Below, piece by piece: positions 19,122 through 27,949 of a stretch of 64,000 nt of DNA. Source of the DNA: DASUAS01 sp963809795 (GTDB lineage Bacteria; Actinomycetota; Acidimicrobiia; IMCC26256; DASPTH01); NCBI GenBank assembly GCA_963809795.1, contig CAWELN010000007.1, positions 180,288 to 244,287 on the forward strand. The letters are read 5' to 3'. The notes under the pieces are model-generated. The model was not told where the DNA came from and searched no databases. It worked only from the letters and a program-made list of their open reading frames with translations. Each line of letters starts with the position of its first letter. The first letter of the stretch is position 1. The translations under genes and the position numbers were made by a program.

Positions 19122-19832
19122 GTGCGGACAATCGCATTGATCGATCACACGAGTCGACATCCACCGTCTCCCGAGATCCTCGAAGCAATCGCCGACGCGT
19201 TGACGATCCAAGTCGAACGCGACTTCGCGCCGGCGTGGGGAATCACGACGGCGCGGTTCATGGTCGGAGGTCGCGGCGAGAAGATCCACTTCTTCGACAG
19301 CGCTCATCAGGCGGGCGACTACGGCTGGCACATCGTCGACGATCACGGTTTGCCCTACGCGCACGTGTTCACGGACCCGTCGATCTCGGCCGGCAGCGAC
19401 TGGGTCAGCGGGACCGACGCGATCTCGGCGACGGTCTCACACGAAGCTCTCGAGATGCTCGCCGATCCGTCTGCCGCTGAGTATTCGTTCAACGGAGCGC
19501 GGCTGATGTGGGCTCGCGAGGTGTGCGACGCGGTCCAAGCCAACACGTACCGGATCGCGGCGCGCGGGTTTCGGGTACCGGTGAGCAACTTCGTGCTCCC
19601 CACGTTCTTCAACCCATGGGCCGACGGACCGTACGACCATCTCGGAGTCTTGCGCGAACCGTTCTCGCTCGCCAAGGGTGGCTACGCGATCCTCGAGCGC
19701 GCCGCGCGTACACACGAGCGCGACGCTCACCGGTTCCACCTCGACTTCGACGAGGCGATGCCGGCCTGGCAACGTCAACAGAAGCTTGAAAGCTGGGGTC
19801 GCACCTACTGGCGCCTCGCACTCAACCCGTAG
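19122..19832 (+). CDS. Uncharacterised protein with HEALEMLADP putative metallo-site
   Basis: About 236 residues if read from the GTG at 19122 (MRTIALIDHTSR); an earlier GTG at 19047 is in frame, so the start is uncertain because GAGGA sits directly against 19122. The core motif is ATVSHEALEMLADPSAAEY; a histidine and two glutamates or aspartates in this helix suggest metal binding, as in an HExxE/D-type protease site. I do not recognise the family by name. The C-terminal half is rich in aromatic residues (FVLPTFFNPWADGPYDH). Confidence 0.6.
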   Translation: MRTIALIDHTSRHPPSPEILEAIADALTIQVERDFAPAWGITTARFMVGGRGEKIHFFDSAHQAGDYGWHIVDDHGLPYAHVFTDPSISAGSDWVSGTDAISATVSHEALEMLADPSAAEYSFNGARLMWAREVCDAVQANTYRIAARGFRVPVSNFVLPTFFNPWADGPYDHLGVLREPFSLAKGGYAILERAARTHERDAHRFHLDFDEAMPAWQRQQKLESWGRTYWRLALNP

Positions 19833-20143
19833 CGGCGAGCGACTCGAGTGGCGACGGCCACGTCAACCCATGGGATCAGCGCGGCTGCGGCACCCCCGAT
19901 GGTCACGAAGGAGTCGGTCCAGCGGCCACCCATGTGGCACTTCTCCCGCGCGGAAGTCGGTGGACCCTGGGCGATGCCGCCGACGAAACGAGACGTGAAC
20001 ACTCGTCGACAGACCGGCGAACTTCCTGGCCGCGCTCGGTCTCGACGTCGGTGAGGCACGGCGCGCGACCAGCACCTTCGAGCGGCGGATGGCCGCTCAC
20101 CAGCATGTTTGGACACCGCCCCCGCGTCCGCTACCAAGGCGAC
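19833..20143. other. Intergenic region without a supported gene
   Basis: Short open frames exist on both strands. The best is a 42-codon minus-strand frame ending at 19805, with a hydrophobic stretch (TIGGAAAALIPWVDVAVA). I cannot show it is a gene. No repeat or RNA structure stands out. Confidence 0.35.
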
Positions 20144-20485
20144 GTGGAGTCTTCCGGCGTGCTCTACACCCATCGCTGTGCCCTGCACGGCGCGGTCGCG
20201 CTCGAGACGGTCAAGGCGCAATCGCGGCCGGCCGAGCGCAGCTGCCCCGTCTGCGGCCGGTCGGCGGAGATCTGGGTCGGTCCCCGACCTCCCGGCGTCG
20301 GCGAGCAGCTCGCGGGCCGGCGTTCGTCTCCACGCGGACGGACCGAGCCGGTGTCCGCCGCCGGATCGCTCCGGCTGACCCGCGGGCGGAGGTTCAGCGC
20401 TCGGCGAACTCGGTGGCCACGATCCGCTGGTCGTGCACGCCGGCGGCATGCGTCGAAGCGAGCCAGACGATCGGCGGCCCCATGA
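20144..20485 (+). CDS. Small zinc-ribbon protein with uncertain 3' end
   Basis: The GTG at 20144 starts a protein with HRCALHG and then ERSCPVCGRSAEIWVG, the same C-x-x-H-G ... C-P-x-C-G zinc ribbon as at 17025. After about residue 60 it turns into an arginine-rich tail and overlaps the 3' end of the SDR gene on the other strand by about 90 bases, so the true end may be earlier if a base is wrong. Only the first 60 residues look like real coding sequence. Confidence 0.45.
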   Translation: MESSGVLYTHRCALHGAVALETVKAQSRPAERSCPVCGRSAEIWVGPRPPGVGEQLAGRRSSPRGRTEPVSAAGSLRLTRGRRFSARRTRWPRSAGRARRRHASKRARRSAAP

Positions 20486-21137
20486 TGGCGGGATCGAGCA
20501 GTCGCGCCCGCGTTTCGGGCGGCGTGTCCTCTGGAACCATGCCGGTCGCGGTGGCGCCGCCCGGCAGGAGCAGGTTGACGGTGACCGGCGTGTCCGCCAG
20601 ATCGGCGGCCATCACCCGGGACAGCGCTTCGACCGCGGCCCCGGACGGGCCGTACGGGACGAACCCGCGCCGGGTCATCGTCTGCTCGCTCATCGAGATG
20701 GTGACGATCCTCCCGGAGCCGGCGGCCACCATCCGCGGGGCCAGGGCCCGGGCGACGAGGAACGCCCCGGTCACCTTCGTGTCGATCACGTCGCGAAAGC
20801 CTTCCGGCGTGACCTCCCAGAACGGTTGGGCGTCGGTGAGGAAGCGCGGGTTGACGGTGCGCATCCCGATCCCGGCGTTGTTGACGAGCACGTCGAGCCC
20901 GTCGAGCCGATCCCAGACCTCGGCGACGGTGGCGTCGACCGCCGCTTCGTCGCGAACGTCGAGCTCCACGCCGAGGGCGTCGGGCCCCAGCCGCTGCGCC
21001 GCCGCCCGCGCCCGGTGCAGGTCGCGGCTCGTGGCCACGACGCGGGCGCCGGCGGCGCTCAGCGCGGCGGCCATCGCGGCGCCCAGACCACTCGTGGCGC
21101 CGGTGACCATCACACGCGTGCCGGCCAGTTCCCTCAC
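20394..21137 (-). CDS. SDR family protein with Gly in place of the catalytic Lys
   Basis: A protein of 247 residues. The nucleotide-binding part is normal (VMVTGATSGLGAAMAAALSA, LDVRDE, LVNNAGIGM). At the active site the usual Y-x-x-x-K reads YGPSGAAVEALSR, so the tyrosine is present but the lysine is Gly. Catalytic serine region TISMSEQTMTRR is also unusual. The GTG start at 21137 fits the first strand. A redox role cannot be taken for granted. Confidence 0.8.
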   Translation of the reverse strand: MRELAGTRVMVTGATSGLGAAMAAALSAAGARVVATSRDLHRARAAAQRLGPDALGVELDVRDEAAVDATVAEVWDRLDGLDVLVNNAGIGMRTVNPRFLTDAQPFWEVTPEGFRDVIDTKVTGAFLVARALAPRMVAAGSGRIVTISMSEQTMTRRGFVPYGPSGAAVEALSRVMAADLADTPVTVNLLLPGGATATGMVPEDTPPETRARLLDPAIMGPPIVWLASTHAAGVHDQRIVATEFAER

Positions 21138-21198
21138 CTCACGTGAACCTAACGCAGGCCGGCTCAATGTGGTGCAGCAGGAGACCGAAAGAAGTCGC

Positions 21199-21531
21199 AT
21201 GAACACGTTGGTGCTCTCCCTGATGTTCTTCGCCGGACTGGGGCTCTTTGCCATCTGGCTGTTCTGGACGCTGCGGAGCGAGCGGGTCCGAGCCCAGGCG
21301 CTCCGCGAGCAGGCACGGCGCAACGCGCTGGCGAGCAGACGAGCGACGCGGGCGGCCCGGCGCGAGTCGACGCTGCCCATCGAGACGATTCCCGTCGTCC
21401 GCGCCGGATCGTTCTGTCGGGTGCCGGGCTCGTATGCGCGCAACACTCATGGCGCAGTGCTGGTCTGCGCGAACGAACGAAAGGGCCGCCCACGTTGGCG
21501 CCACGCTGACCAACTGAGCCGCGCCAGCTAG
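21199..21531 (+). CDS. Small membrane-anchored protein, unknown function
   Basis: A protein of 110 residues starting at ATG 21199. Residues 4-23 (LVLSLMFFAGLGLFAIWLFW) form one transmembrane helix, followed by an arginine-rich cytosolic or basic segment (RSERVRAQALREQARRNALA). The tail includes two cysteines (FCRVPG, VLVCANERKG). No family is recognised. It is divergent from the SDR gene, about 60 bases apart. Confidence 0.55.
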   Translation: MNTLVLSLMFFAGLGLFAIWLFWTLRSERVRAQALREQARRNALASRRATRAARRESTLPIETIPVVRAGSFCRVPGSYARNTHGAVLVCANERKGRPRWRHADQLSRAS

Positions 21532-21575
21532 GCCCTCCTCCCTGCCTCGCCGCCGCGGTTTGGCATGCTGTCGGC

Positions 21576-21706
21576 ATGCCGGTCGAGCGGATCGAGCACG
21601 TGCAACTGGCGATGCCCGCGGGCGGCTCGAGGGCTACGAGCGCGTGTACGTCTCCGACCCGTTCGGGAACCGGATCGAGCTCATGGAGCCGGTTCCACCC
21701 GTCTGA
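21576..21706 (+). pseudogene. Remnant of a VOC (glyoxalase) protein with an internal deletion
   Basis: The start reads MPVERIEHVQLAMPAGG, the typical first strand of a VOC dioxygenase/glyoxalase. After a few bases and a frame change it continues ERVYVSDPFGNRIELMEP and stops at 21704-21706, which is the typical last strand. The middle of the fold (about 70 residues) is missing. Either a real internal deletion or an assembly collapse made this. Confidence 0.65.
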
Positions 21707-21709
21707 TGG

Positions 21710-22779
21710 TCAGACGAGCACGCTGCGGATGACCTCACCGTCCTGCATCGCCTTGATCGCGTCGTTGACCTCGTGCAGGTGCATGGTGCGCGTCACCATC
21801 GAACCGACGTCGAGCTTGCCCTGCTCGATCAGGCTGATCAGCCGCGGGAAGTCGCGCCGCACGCGTGCGGACCCGTAGACGCAGCCGAGGATCGTCTTCT
21901 CCTCGAGCACCGACATCGCCGGGATCGGGACGTCGGTGCCGAGCTTCGGCACGCCCACCATCACCGCGGTGCCGCCGGGCGCGCGGTCTCGACGGCCTGG
22001 CGGATGGTGCCCGCGGTGCCGATCACCTCGAAGGCGTAGTCCGCCCCGCGCCCACCGCTGAGGGCGCGCACTGCCTCGATGGGGTCGGCGTCGCCCGGAT
22101 CGACGACGTCGGTGGCGCCGAACTGCAGCGCGGCGTCCCGCTTCATCGCCACCGGATCGATGGCGATGATGCGCGCCGCGCCCGCGATGCGCGCGCCCTG
22201 GATCACCGCCTGGCCGACACCGCCACACCCGATGACCGCCACGATCGAGCCCGGCTCGACCCGTGCGGTGTTCAGCGCCGCACCCACCCCGGTGGTGACG
22301 CCGCAGCCGATGAGCGCGAGCTGCTCGTCGGGCAGGTCGGACTCGACCTTGACCACCGAGTGCTGCGACACCGTCATCATCTCCGCGAACGTGCCGAGGC
22401 CGGTCATGGCCTGGATGTCCTCGCCGTTCTCCCGCCGGACCCGCGGCACGAACATCACCGAGTAGGTCTCGGCGCAGAGGTTCGACTGGTCGTGCAGGCA
22501 GTACCAGCACACACCGCACGCCGGGATGAACGAGCCGATCACGCGGTCGCCGACGTGCACCCGGTTGACGTCGGCGCCGACCTTCTCGACCACGCCCGTG
22601 CCCTCGTGACCGAGGACCACCTTCCCGGCGGGCAACGTGCCGTTGATCACCGAGAGGTCGGAGTGGCACACACCGCTCGCGGTGACCCGCACGATCACGT
22701 CGGTCGGGCCCGGGTCGAGCGGCGTGACCTCCTCGACGGACAGCGGCTGGTCCTGTTCGAGGCAGATGGCGGCCTTCAT
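21710..22779 (-). CDS. Zinc-dependent alcohol dehydrogenase (NDMA-dependent-like), one frameshift
   Basis: A medium-chain dehydrogenase of about 356 residues: catalytic zinc ligands VCHSDLS and GHEGTGVVEKVG, structural zinc loop CGVCWYCLHDQSNLC, and cofactor motif GCGGVGQAVIQGA. One base is missing near 21,975 after ETARP, and the frame then resumes GGTAVMVGVPKLGTD to the end IRSVLV. The long form with VMFVPRVRRENG is like actinobacterial alcohol dehydrogenases that use NDMA as an artificial electron acceptor (subfamily placement uncertain). Start at 22779. Confidence 0.85.
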
Positions 22780-22858
22780 GTGAGTCCCCTTCGATGGTGG
22801 GTGTGGAGCGCGTGGCGGGTGCGAGTGGCTCCGAACCTACCCGCGCTACCTTCCGGCG

Positions 22859-23452
22859 GTGACCCGCATCCTCCTCGTTCGGCACGGCCAGTCGGTGTGG
22901 AACGCCGACGGTCGGTGGCAGGGCCAGGCCGACCCGCCGCTCAGTGACCTCGGCGTGGACCAGGCGGCGGCCGCGGCCGGTTCCGACGCGGTCGGCGGCG
23001 TGCGCGCGCTCTACTCCTCCGACCTCGAGCGGGCGCGCCACACCGCGCAGCTCCTGGGCGTGCGCCTGGGCCTGGCGCCGGTCGTCGACGAGCGGCTGCG
23101 GGAACGGCACGCGGGCGGTTGGGAGGGGCGCACACGCGTCGAGATCGACGAAGGCTGGCCCGGCTACCTCGAGTCCGGCCGTCGGCCCGCCGGGTACGAA
23201 CCCGACGACTCGGTGCTCGCCCGGGTGCTGGATGCGCTGAGCGCGATCGCGACCGCGCACCCGGGCGATGTTCTCGTGGTGACGCACGGAGGCGTGGTGC
23301 GGACCGTCGAGCGCCACCTCGGGGGTGACGCCGACGGCCTCATCCCCAACCTGGGTGGTCGGTGGCTCCACTACGACGGTGCCCGCATCGAGCTCGGCGA
23401 TCGCGTCGTCCTGCTCGATCCCGACCAGGTCACCCGCCCGCAGCAGATCTGA
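22859..23452 (+). CDS. Histidine phosphatase family protein
   Basis: A protein of 197 residues with the phosphoglycerate-mutase-like signature RILLVRHGQSVWNADGRWQG at the start (catalytic His in RHG), SSDLERARHTAQ, RERHAGGWEG and the second His in VVTHGGVVR. This branch contains phosphatases of sugars, nucleotides or cofactors. The GTG at 22859 starts it. A short tandem duplication begins at its 3' end (from 23448). Confidence 0.85.
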   Translation: MTRILLVRHGQSVWNADGRWQGQADPPLSDLGVDQAAAAAGSDAVGGVRALYSSDLERARHTAQLLGVRLGLAPVVDERLRERHAGGWEGRTRVEIDEGWPGYLESGRRPAGYEPDDSVLARVLDALSAIATAHPGDVLVVTHGGVVRTVERHLGGDADGLIPNLGGRWLHYDGARIELGDRVVLLDPDQVTRPQQI

Positions 23453-23569
23453 GACGAAGCGGAGCCGTGCCCGGAGGGCGGGACGGCGGAGCGGAGTCGA
23501 CCATCGAGTCTGAGACGAAGCGGAGCCGTGCCCGGAGGGCGGGACGGCGGAGCGGAGTCGACCATCGAG
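23448..23569. repeat. 61-bp tandem duplication, two copies
   Basis: Two near-identical 61-base units, 23448-23508 and 23509-23569, each reading TCTGAGACGAAGCGGAGCCG and onward to ACCATCGAG. Each unit holds a GCCC-GGA-GGGC hairpin. The first unit includes the stop codon of the histidine phosphatase gene. Similar GC-rich intergenic repeats occur elsewhere in the window, but those have a different sequence. Confidence 0.85.
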
Positions 23570-23649
23570 CCTGAGCCGGCGCCCTTCGCTACCGCCTTCG
23601 CCGCCGAGGGCGTAAACTCGTCAGTTCCCAAACGCCGGAGATTCGTCTC

Positions 23650-26064
23650 TTGACCGACCCTGCGGCGGGCGCGGCGGCGGCCGCGACCGACCCCGAGCTG
23701 AATCCTGAACTGGTGGCGGAGCAGCGCCACCTGGATGCGGCGTACGCCCGCCTCGAGGTGATGCGTCGGGCCGCCGAGCAGGTCGCGGAGGGATACACCG
23801 ACGTCACCCGCGGCGGCACGCACCAGGCCCGGCTCGAGCGCGAGGCCGCCGAGGCGTACACCCGGCGCCGGCTGGCCAGCTTCGACATCGGCGAGTCGCC
23901 GCTGTGCTTCGGGCGGCTCGACCTCCGGCCGGGGGAGCGCGGCGAGACGCCCCCGTACTACATCGGCCGCATCTCGGTCACCGACGACGACCTGACGCCA
24001 CTGATCGTCGACTGGCGGGCCCCGGTGTCCGAGCCCTTCTACCGCGCCACCGCGGTGGAGCCCATGGGCGTCGCCCGGCGTCGGCACTTCCAGACCCAGG
24101 GTCGGCGACTCCTCGGCATCGACGACGAGGTGTTCGACGCCGAGGCCGCCGCCGAGTCCGGGTTCACGGTGGTGGGCGAAGGCGCGCTGTTCGCCGCGCT
24201 CGACCAGGAGCGCACCGGCCGGATGCGCGACATCGTGGCCACCATCCAGGCCGAGCAGGACGAAGCGATCCGCGCCGACCTCAACGGGATCCTCGTCGTC
24301 GCCGGCGGTCCCGGCACCGGCAAGACCGCGGTGGCGCTCCACCGCGCCGCGTACCTGCTCTACACGCACCGCAGGCGGCTCGCCGCGCAGGGCGTGCTGC
24401 TCGTCGGGCCCAGCGCCATCTTCCTGCGCTACATCGACGAAGTGCTGCCGTCGTTGGGCGAGGACGAAGTGAGTCTGGCCACGCCGGCGGCGTTGAAGCC
24501 ACGACTCAAGGTGCGCGCCACGGAATCGGCCGCCGCCGCCACGGTCAAGGGCGATCCCCGCATGGCCAAGGTCATCGCAGCCGCGATCGGTGATCGCGAA
24601 CGTCCCATGCCACGCGACGTCATCGTCGTCCTCGACGGCTACGTGCTGCGCCTGCGTCGGCGCGACTCGAGTCGCATCGTCGAGCGCGCCCACGCCCGCC
24701 GCGGCTCGCACAACGAGCGCCGTCCGTACGTGGCCGGGCTGGTGCTCGATCACTTCCGGCGCGAGTACCGGCGCGCGCTCGTGCGCTCGTACCGGGCCGA
24801 CCGCGCCCGGCTCGATGCCGACGCGACCCTCGACCTGCCTGCCCACCGGTCGGCGGCGAGCGTGGCGGATCCGACGGTCGCCGCCGCGCTGGCGCGCGGG
24901 GAGGCCGCGCCGGGGGAGTGGGAGGACGAGCTGTCCGCCCGGCTGCGCCGGCAGCCCGAGATCCGCGCCACGCTCGACCGCATGTGGCCGGTCCTGAGTG
25001 GCAGCGAGCTCGTGCACGACCTCTTCGGGTTCGACGCTCTCATCCGATCGGCGGCCGGTGGTGTGCTCACCGAGGCCGAGCAGCGGTTGCTCTTCCGCGA
25101 GCGCGAGGCCGACGTCGCCGACGTCGCCTGGACCGAAGCCGACCTCGCGCTGGTCGACGAAGCCGACTCCCTGCTCGGGCCCCCGAGCGCCGCCCGCCCG
25201 CGTTCGCGCCGCCGGGCACGCCGGGACCCGGAGCTGGAGCAGGCGCGACGCACGGTCGAGGAGCTCGGCGTCGGTGGGTTCACCAACCCGGCCGACGTGC
25301 TCGCGCGCTACGGGAGCGACGCGTCGACCGGCACCGGCGATGCCGACAGCGAGCCGCGCACCTTCGGCCACGTGCTGGTCGACGAGGCGCAGGACCTCAG
25401 CGCGATGCAGTGGCGAATGCTGGCCCGCCGCTGTCCGTCGGGGTCGATGACGCTGGTCGGCGACTTCGGGCAGGCCAGCCGGCCCGGCGCGGTCGCCGGT
25501 TGGGACGACGTCATCGCCGACCTGCCGGTGCGGGTCCCGCCGCACCGCGTGACGCTCACGGTGAACTACCGCACCCCGGCCGAGATCATGGACGTCGCCA
25601 ACCGGCTCCTGCCCGCGGCGGCGCCCGGCGTCGAGCCCGCCCGCCCGGTGCGCAGCACCGGTGCACACCCCGAGGTCGTCACGGTGGCGCGCGACGAGCT
25701 GGTGACCGCGGCGGCGGACGCCGCCCGCCGGGCGTCGACGCAGGGCGGCACGGTGGCGGTGATCGCACCGGTGGAGCTCCACCGCGCGCTGGCCGGCCGC
25801 CTCGCCGACCGCGGCGCGGTCGCCGACGACGTCGAGGCCATCGACGCGCCGATCGCGGTGCTCACCGGCCTCGACTCCAAGGGACTCGAGTTCGACCACG
25901 TCGTGGTGGTCGAACCGTCGCGGCTCGTCGCCCCCGACCGGTCGGGGCTCCGGCTGCTCTACGTCGTGCTCACCCGCGCCACCCGCCAGCTGGTCGTCGT
26001 GCACGCCGAGCCGCTGCCGGAGGCGTTGGGGCTCGGCGCCGCGGCCCGTAGCGTGGGGGCATGA
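23650..26064 (+). CDS. HelD/HelR-type RNA polymerase-recycling helicase-like ATPase
   Basis: A protein of 804 residues with a UvrD-like SF1 motor split by an insertion: N-terminal coiled arm (residues 20-80), Walker A VVAGGPGTGKTAVALHRAAY near residue 220, Walker B HVLVDEAQDLSAMQW, the GDFGQASRPGA and LTVNYRTPAEIMDVANRLLP motifs, and the C-terminal SKGLEFDHVVVVEPSR and LYVVLTRATRQLVVVHAEPL. By family it binds RNA polymerase and removes stalled enzyme or rifampicin. Start TTG at 23650 with GGAG ten bases upstream. It overlaps pepF by four bases. Confidence 0.85.
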   Translation: MTDPAAGAAAAATDPELNPELVAEQRHLDAAYARLEVMRRAAEQVAEGYTDVTRGGTHQARLEREAAEAYTRRRLASFDIGESPLCFGRLDLRPGERGETPPYYIGRISVTDDDLTPLIVDWRAPVSEPFYRATAVEPMGVARRRHFQTQGRRLLGIDDEVFDAEAAAESGFTVVGEGALFAALDQERTGRMRDIVATIQAEQDEAIRADLNGILVVAGGPGTGKTAVALHRAAYLLYTHRRRLAAQGVLLVGPSAIFLRYIDEVLPSLGEDEVSLATPAALKPRLKVRATESAAAATVKGDPRMAKVIAAAIGDRERPMPRDVIVVLDGYVLRLRRRDSSRIVERAHARRGSHNERRPYVAGLVLDHFRREYRRALVRSYRADRARLDADATLDLPAHRSAASVADPTVAAALARGEAAPGEWEDELSARLRRQPEIRATLDRMWPVLSGSELVHDLFGFDALIRSAAGGVLTEAEQRLLFREREADVADVAWTEADLALVDEADSLLGPPSAARPRSRRRARRDPELEQARRTVEELGVGGFTNPADVLARYGSDASTGTGDADSEPRTFGHVLVDEAQDLSAMQWRMLARRCPSGSMTLVGDFGQASRPGAVAGWDDVIADLPVRVPPHRVTLTVNYRTPAEIMDVANRLLPAAAPGVEPARPVRSTGAHPEVVTVARDELVTAAADAARRASTQGGTVAVIAPVELHRALAGRLADRGAVADDVEAIDAPIAVLTGLDSKGLEFDHVVVVEPSRLVAPDRSGLRLLYVVLTRATRQLVVVHAEPLPEALGLGAAARSVGA

Positions 26065-27872
26065 CCTCCACCACCTCCGATCCCCTGCAGAGCGACCTCA
26101 CCGCGGTCGACGTCGCGTGGGACCTCGAACCGCTCGTCGACGGCCGCGGCGCCGAGGGAGTCGACGCGCTCCTCGACGACGCGGAGGCGAGGGCCCAGGC
26201 CCTGGCGTCATACCGCGGCCGGGTCGGTGAGCTCGACGCCGAGGGCCTGGCCGAGCTGATGCGCGAGCTGGCGACGATCGGTGAGCTGGCCGGACGAGCC
26301 GGTTCCTATGCAGGGTTGAAGTTCGCGGTCGACACCGCCGACCCGGTCGCGGGTGCGCTCATGGCCCGCACCGAGGAGCGCGGCACCGCGATCAGCAACG
26401 AGATCCTGTTCGTCGAGCTGGAGTGGGCGGCGGTGCCCGACGAGCAGGCGGAGGCGCTCCTCGCCGACGATCGGCTCACCTTCTGCCGGCACTACCTCGC
26501 TTCCGCCCGTCGCTACCGCCCGCACCTGCTCAGCGAGCCCGAGGAGCGGGTCCTCGCCGACAAGTCGCTCACCGCCAACAGCGCGTGGGTGCGCCTGTTC
26601 TCGGAGCTCACCTCGGCGATCACCGTCGACCTCGAGGGTGCCTCCGTGAGCCTCGAGCAGGGACTCTCGCAGCTCATGTCGCCCGAACGCGAGGTCCGGC
26701 GCTCCGCCGCCGACGCGGTCACCGTGGCACTGGCGCCCGGGCTGCGGACGCGTGGGTTCGTGTTCAACACGTTGCTCGTCGACAAGTCGATCGACGACCG
26801 GTTGCGGAGCTACCCCAACTGGTTGGCGAGCCGGAACCTCGCCAACGAGGCGAGCGACGAGTCGGTGCAGGCGCTCATCGACGCGGTGCAGTCCCGCTAC
26901 GACATCCCGCAGCGGTGGTACGCGCTGAAGGCGCGGCTGCTGGGGCTGCCCAAGCTGGCCGACTACGACCGCATGGCGTCGGTCGCGAGCTCCGACGAGG
27001 AGTTCGGTTGGAACGAGGCCCGACGGCTGGTCCTCGACGCGTACTCGTCGTTCTCGCCGGAGCTGGCGTCGGCGGCGGAGCGGTTCTTCGACGAGTCGTG
27101 GATCGACGCGCCGATCCGTCCGGGCAAGCGTCCCGGCGCGTTCTGCGCGTACACCGTGCCGAGCCAGCACCCGTACCTGCTGCTCAACTGGACCGCGCGC
27201 CGACGCGACGTGCTCACCCTCGCCCACGAGATGGGTCACGGGCTGCACGCATACCTCGCGCGCGAGCAGGGGATCTACCACCAGACCACACCGCTCACCC
27301 TCGCCGAGACCGCGTCGGTGTTCGGCGAGACCGTCACCTTCGGGCGCCTCCTCGACGCCACCGACGACCCGGCCGCGCGCCTGGCGCTCCTCGCCGAGAG
27401 CCTCGAAGGGCAGATCGCGACCGTCTTCCGCCAGGTCGCGATGAACCGGTTCGAGGATCGCGTGCACACGCAGCGCCGCGAGGAAGGCGAGCTGTCGATC
27501 GAGCAGTTCAACGAGGCCTGGGAGGCGACCCAGGCGGCGATGCTCGGCGACACCGTCGAGATCACCGAGGGCTACCGCACCTGGTGGTCGTACATCCCGC
27601 ACTTCATGGGCACCCCGGGGTACGTGTACGCGTACTCGTACGGGCAGCTGCTCGCGCTGTCGGTGTACCGCGCCTACGAGGAGCGCGGCGACGAGTTCGT
27701 GCCGAAGTACCTGGAGCTGCTCGCGGCGGGCGGGTCGCGCTCACCCGAGGAGCTGGGCGGCATCGTGGGCCTCGACCTCGCCGACCCCGGGTTCTGGAGC
27801 GGTGGTCTCGCCATCGTCGCCGAGCAGCTCGAGGCGGCCGAGGCGGCCGCCCGGGAATCCGGCCGGCTCTGA
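26061..27872 (+). CDS. pepF: Oligoendopeptidase F family M3 metallopeptidase
   Basis: A protein of 603 residues. The gluzincin site LAHEMGHGLHAYLAREQGIY carries the zinc ligands, and the downstream LTLAETASVFGETV supplies the third ligand glutamate. The N-terminal helical half and the YAYSYGQLLALSVYRAYEER end are typical of PepF. It hydrolyses peptides of about 7-17 residues. Its ATG overlaps the helicase stop (ATGA), so the two are likely co-translated. No signal peptide is seen, so it is cytosolic. Confidence 0.93.
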   Translation: MTSTTSDPLQSDLTAVDVAWDLEPLVDGRGAEGVDALLDDAEARAQALASYRGRVGELDAEGLAELMRELATIGELAGRAGSYAGLKFAVDTADPVAGALMARTEERGTAISNEILFVELEWAAVPDEQAEALLADDRLTFCRHYLASARRYRPHLLSEPEERVLADKSLTANSAWVRLFSELTSAITVDLEGASVSLEQGLSQLMSPEREVRRSAADAVTVALAPGLRTRGFVFNTLLVDKSIDDRLRSYPNWLASRNLANEASDESVQALIDAVQSRYDIPQRWYALKARLLGLPKLADYDRMASVASSDEEFGWNEARRLVLDAYSSFSPELASAAERFFDESWIDAPIRPGKRPGAFCAYTVPSQHPYLLLNWTARRRDVLTLAHEMGHGLHAYLAREQGIYHQTTPLTLAETASVFGETVTFGRLLDATDDPAARLALLAESLEGQIATVFRQVAMNRFEDRVHTQRREEGELSIEQFNEAWEATQAAMLGDTVEITEGYRTWWSYIPHFMGTPGYVYAYSYGQLLALSVYRAYEERGDEFVPKYLELLAAGGSRSPEELGGIVGLDLADPGFWSGGLAIVAEQLEAAEAAARESGRL

Positions 27873-27949
27873 CTGCGGGCGGATACCGCGGAGAGTGGTA
27901 GCATTCCATCACAGAGAGTGATCTCAAGGTGCGGGAAGGATCACTGGTC

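Noticed and set aside
23448..23569. CRISPR-like array
   Set aside because: Only two direct units without spacers; no cas genes in the window.
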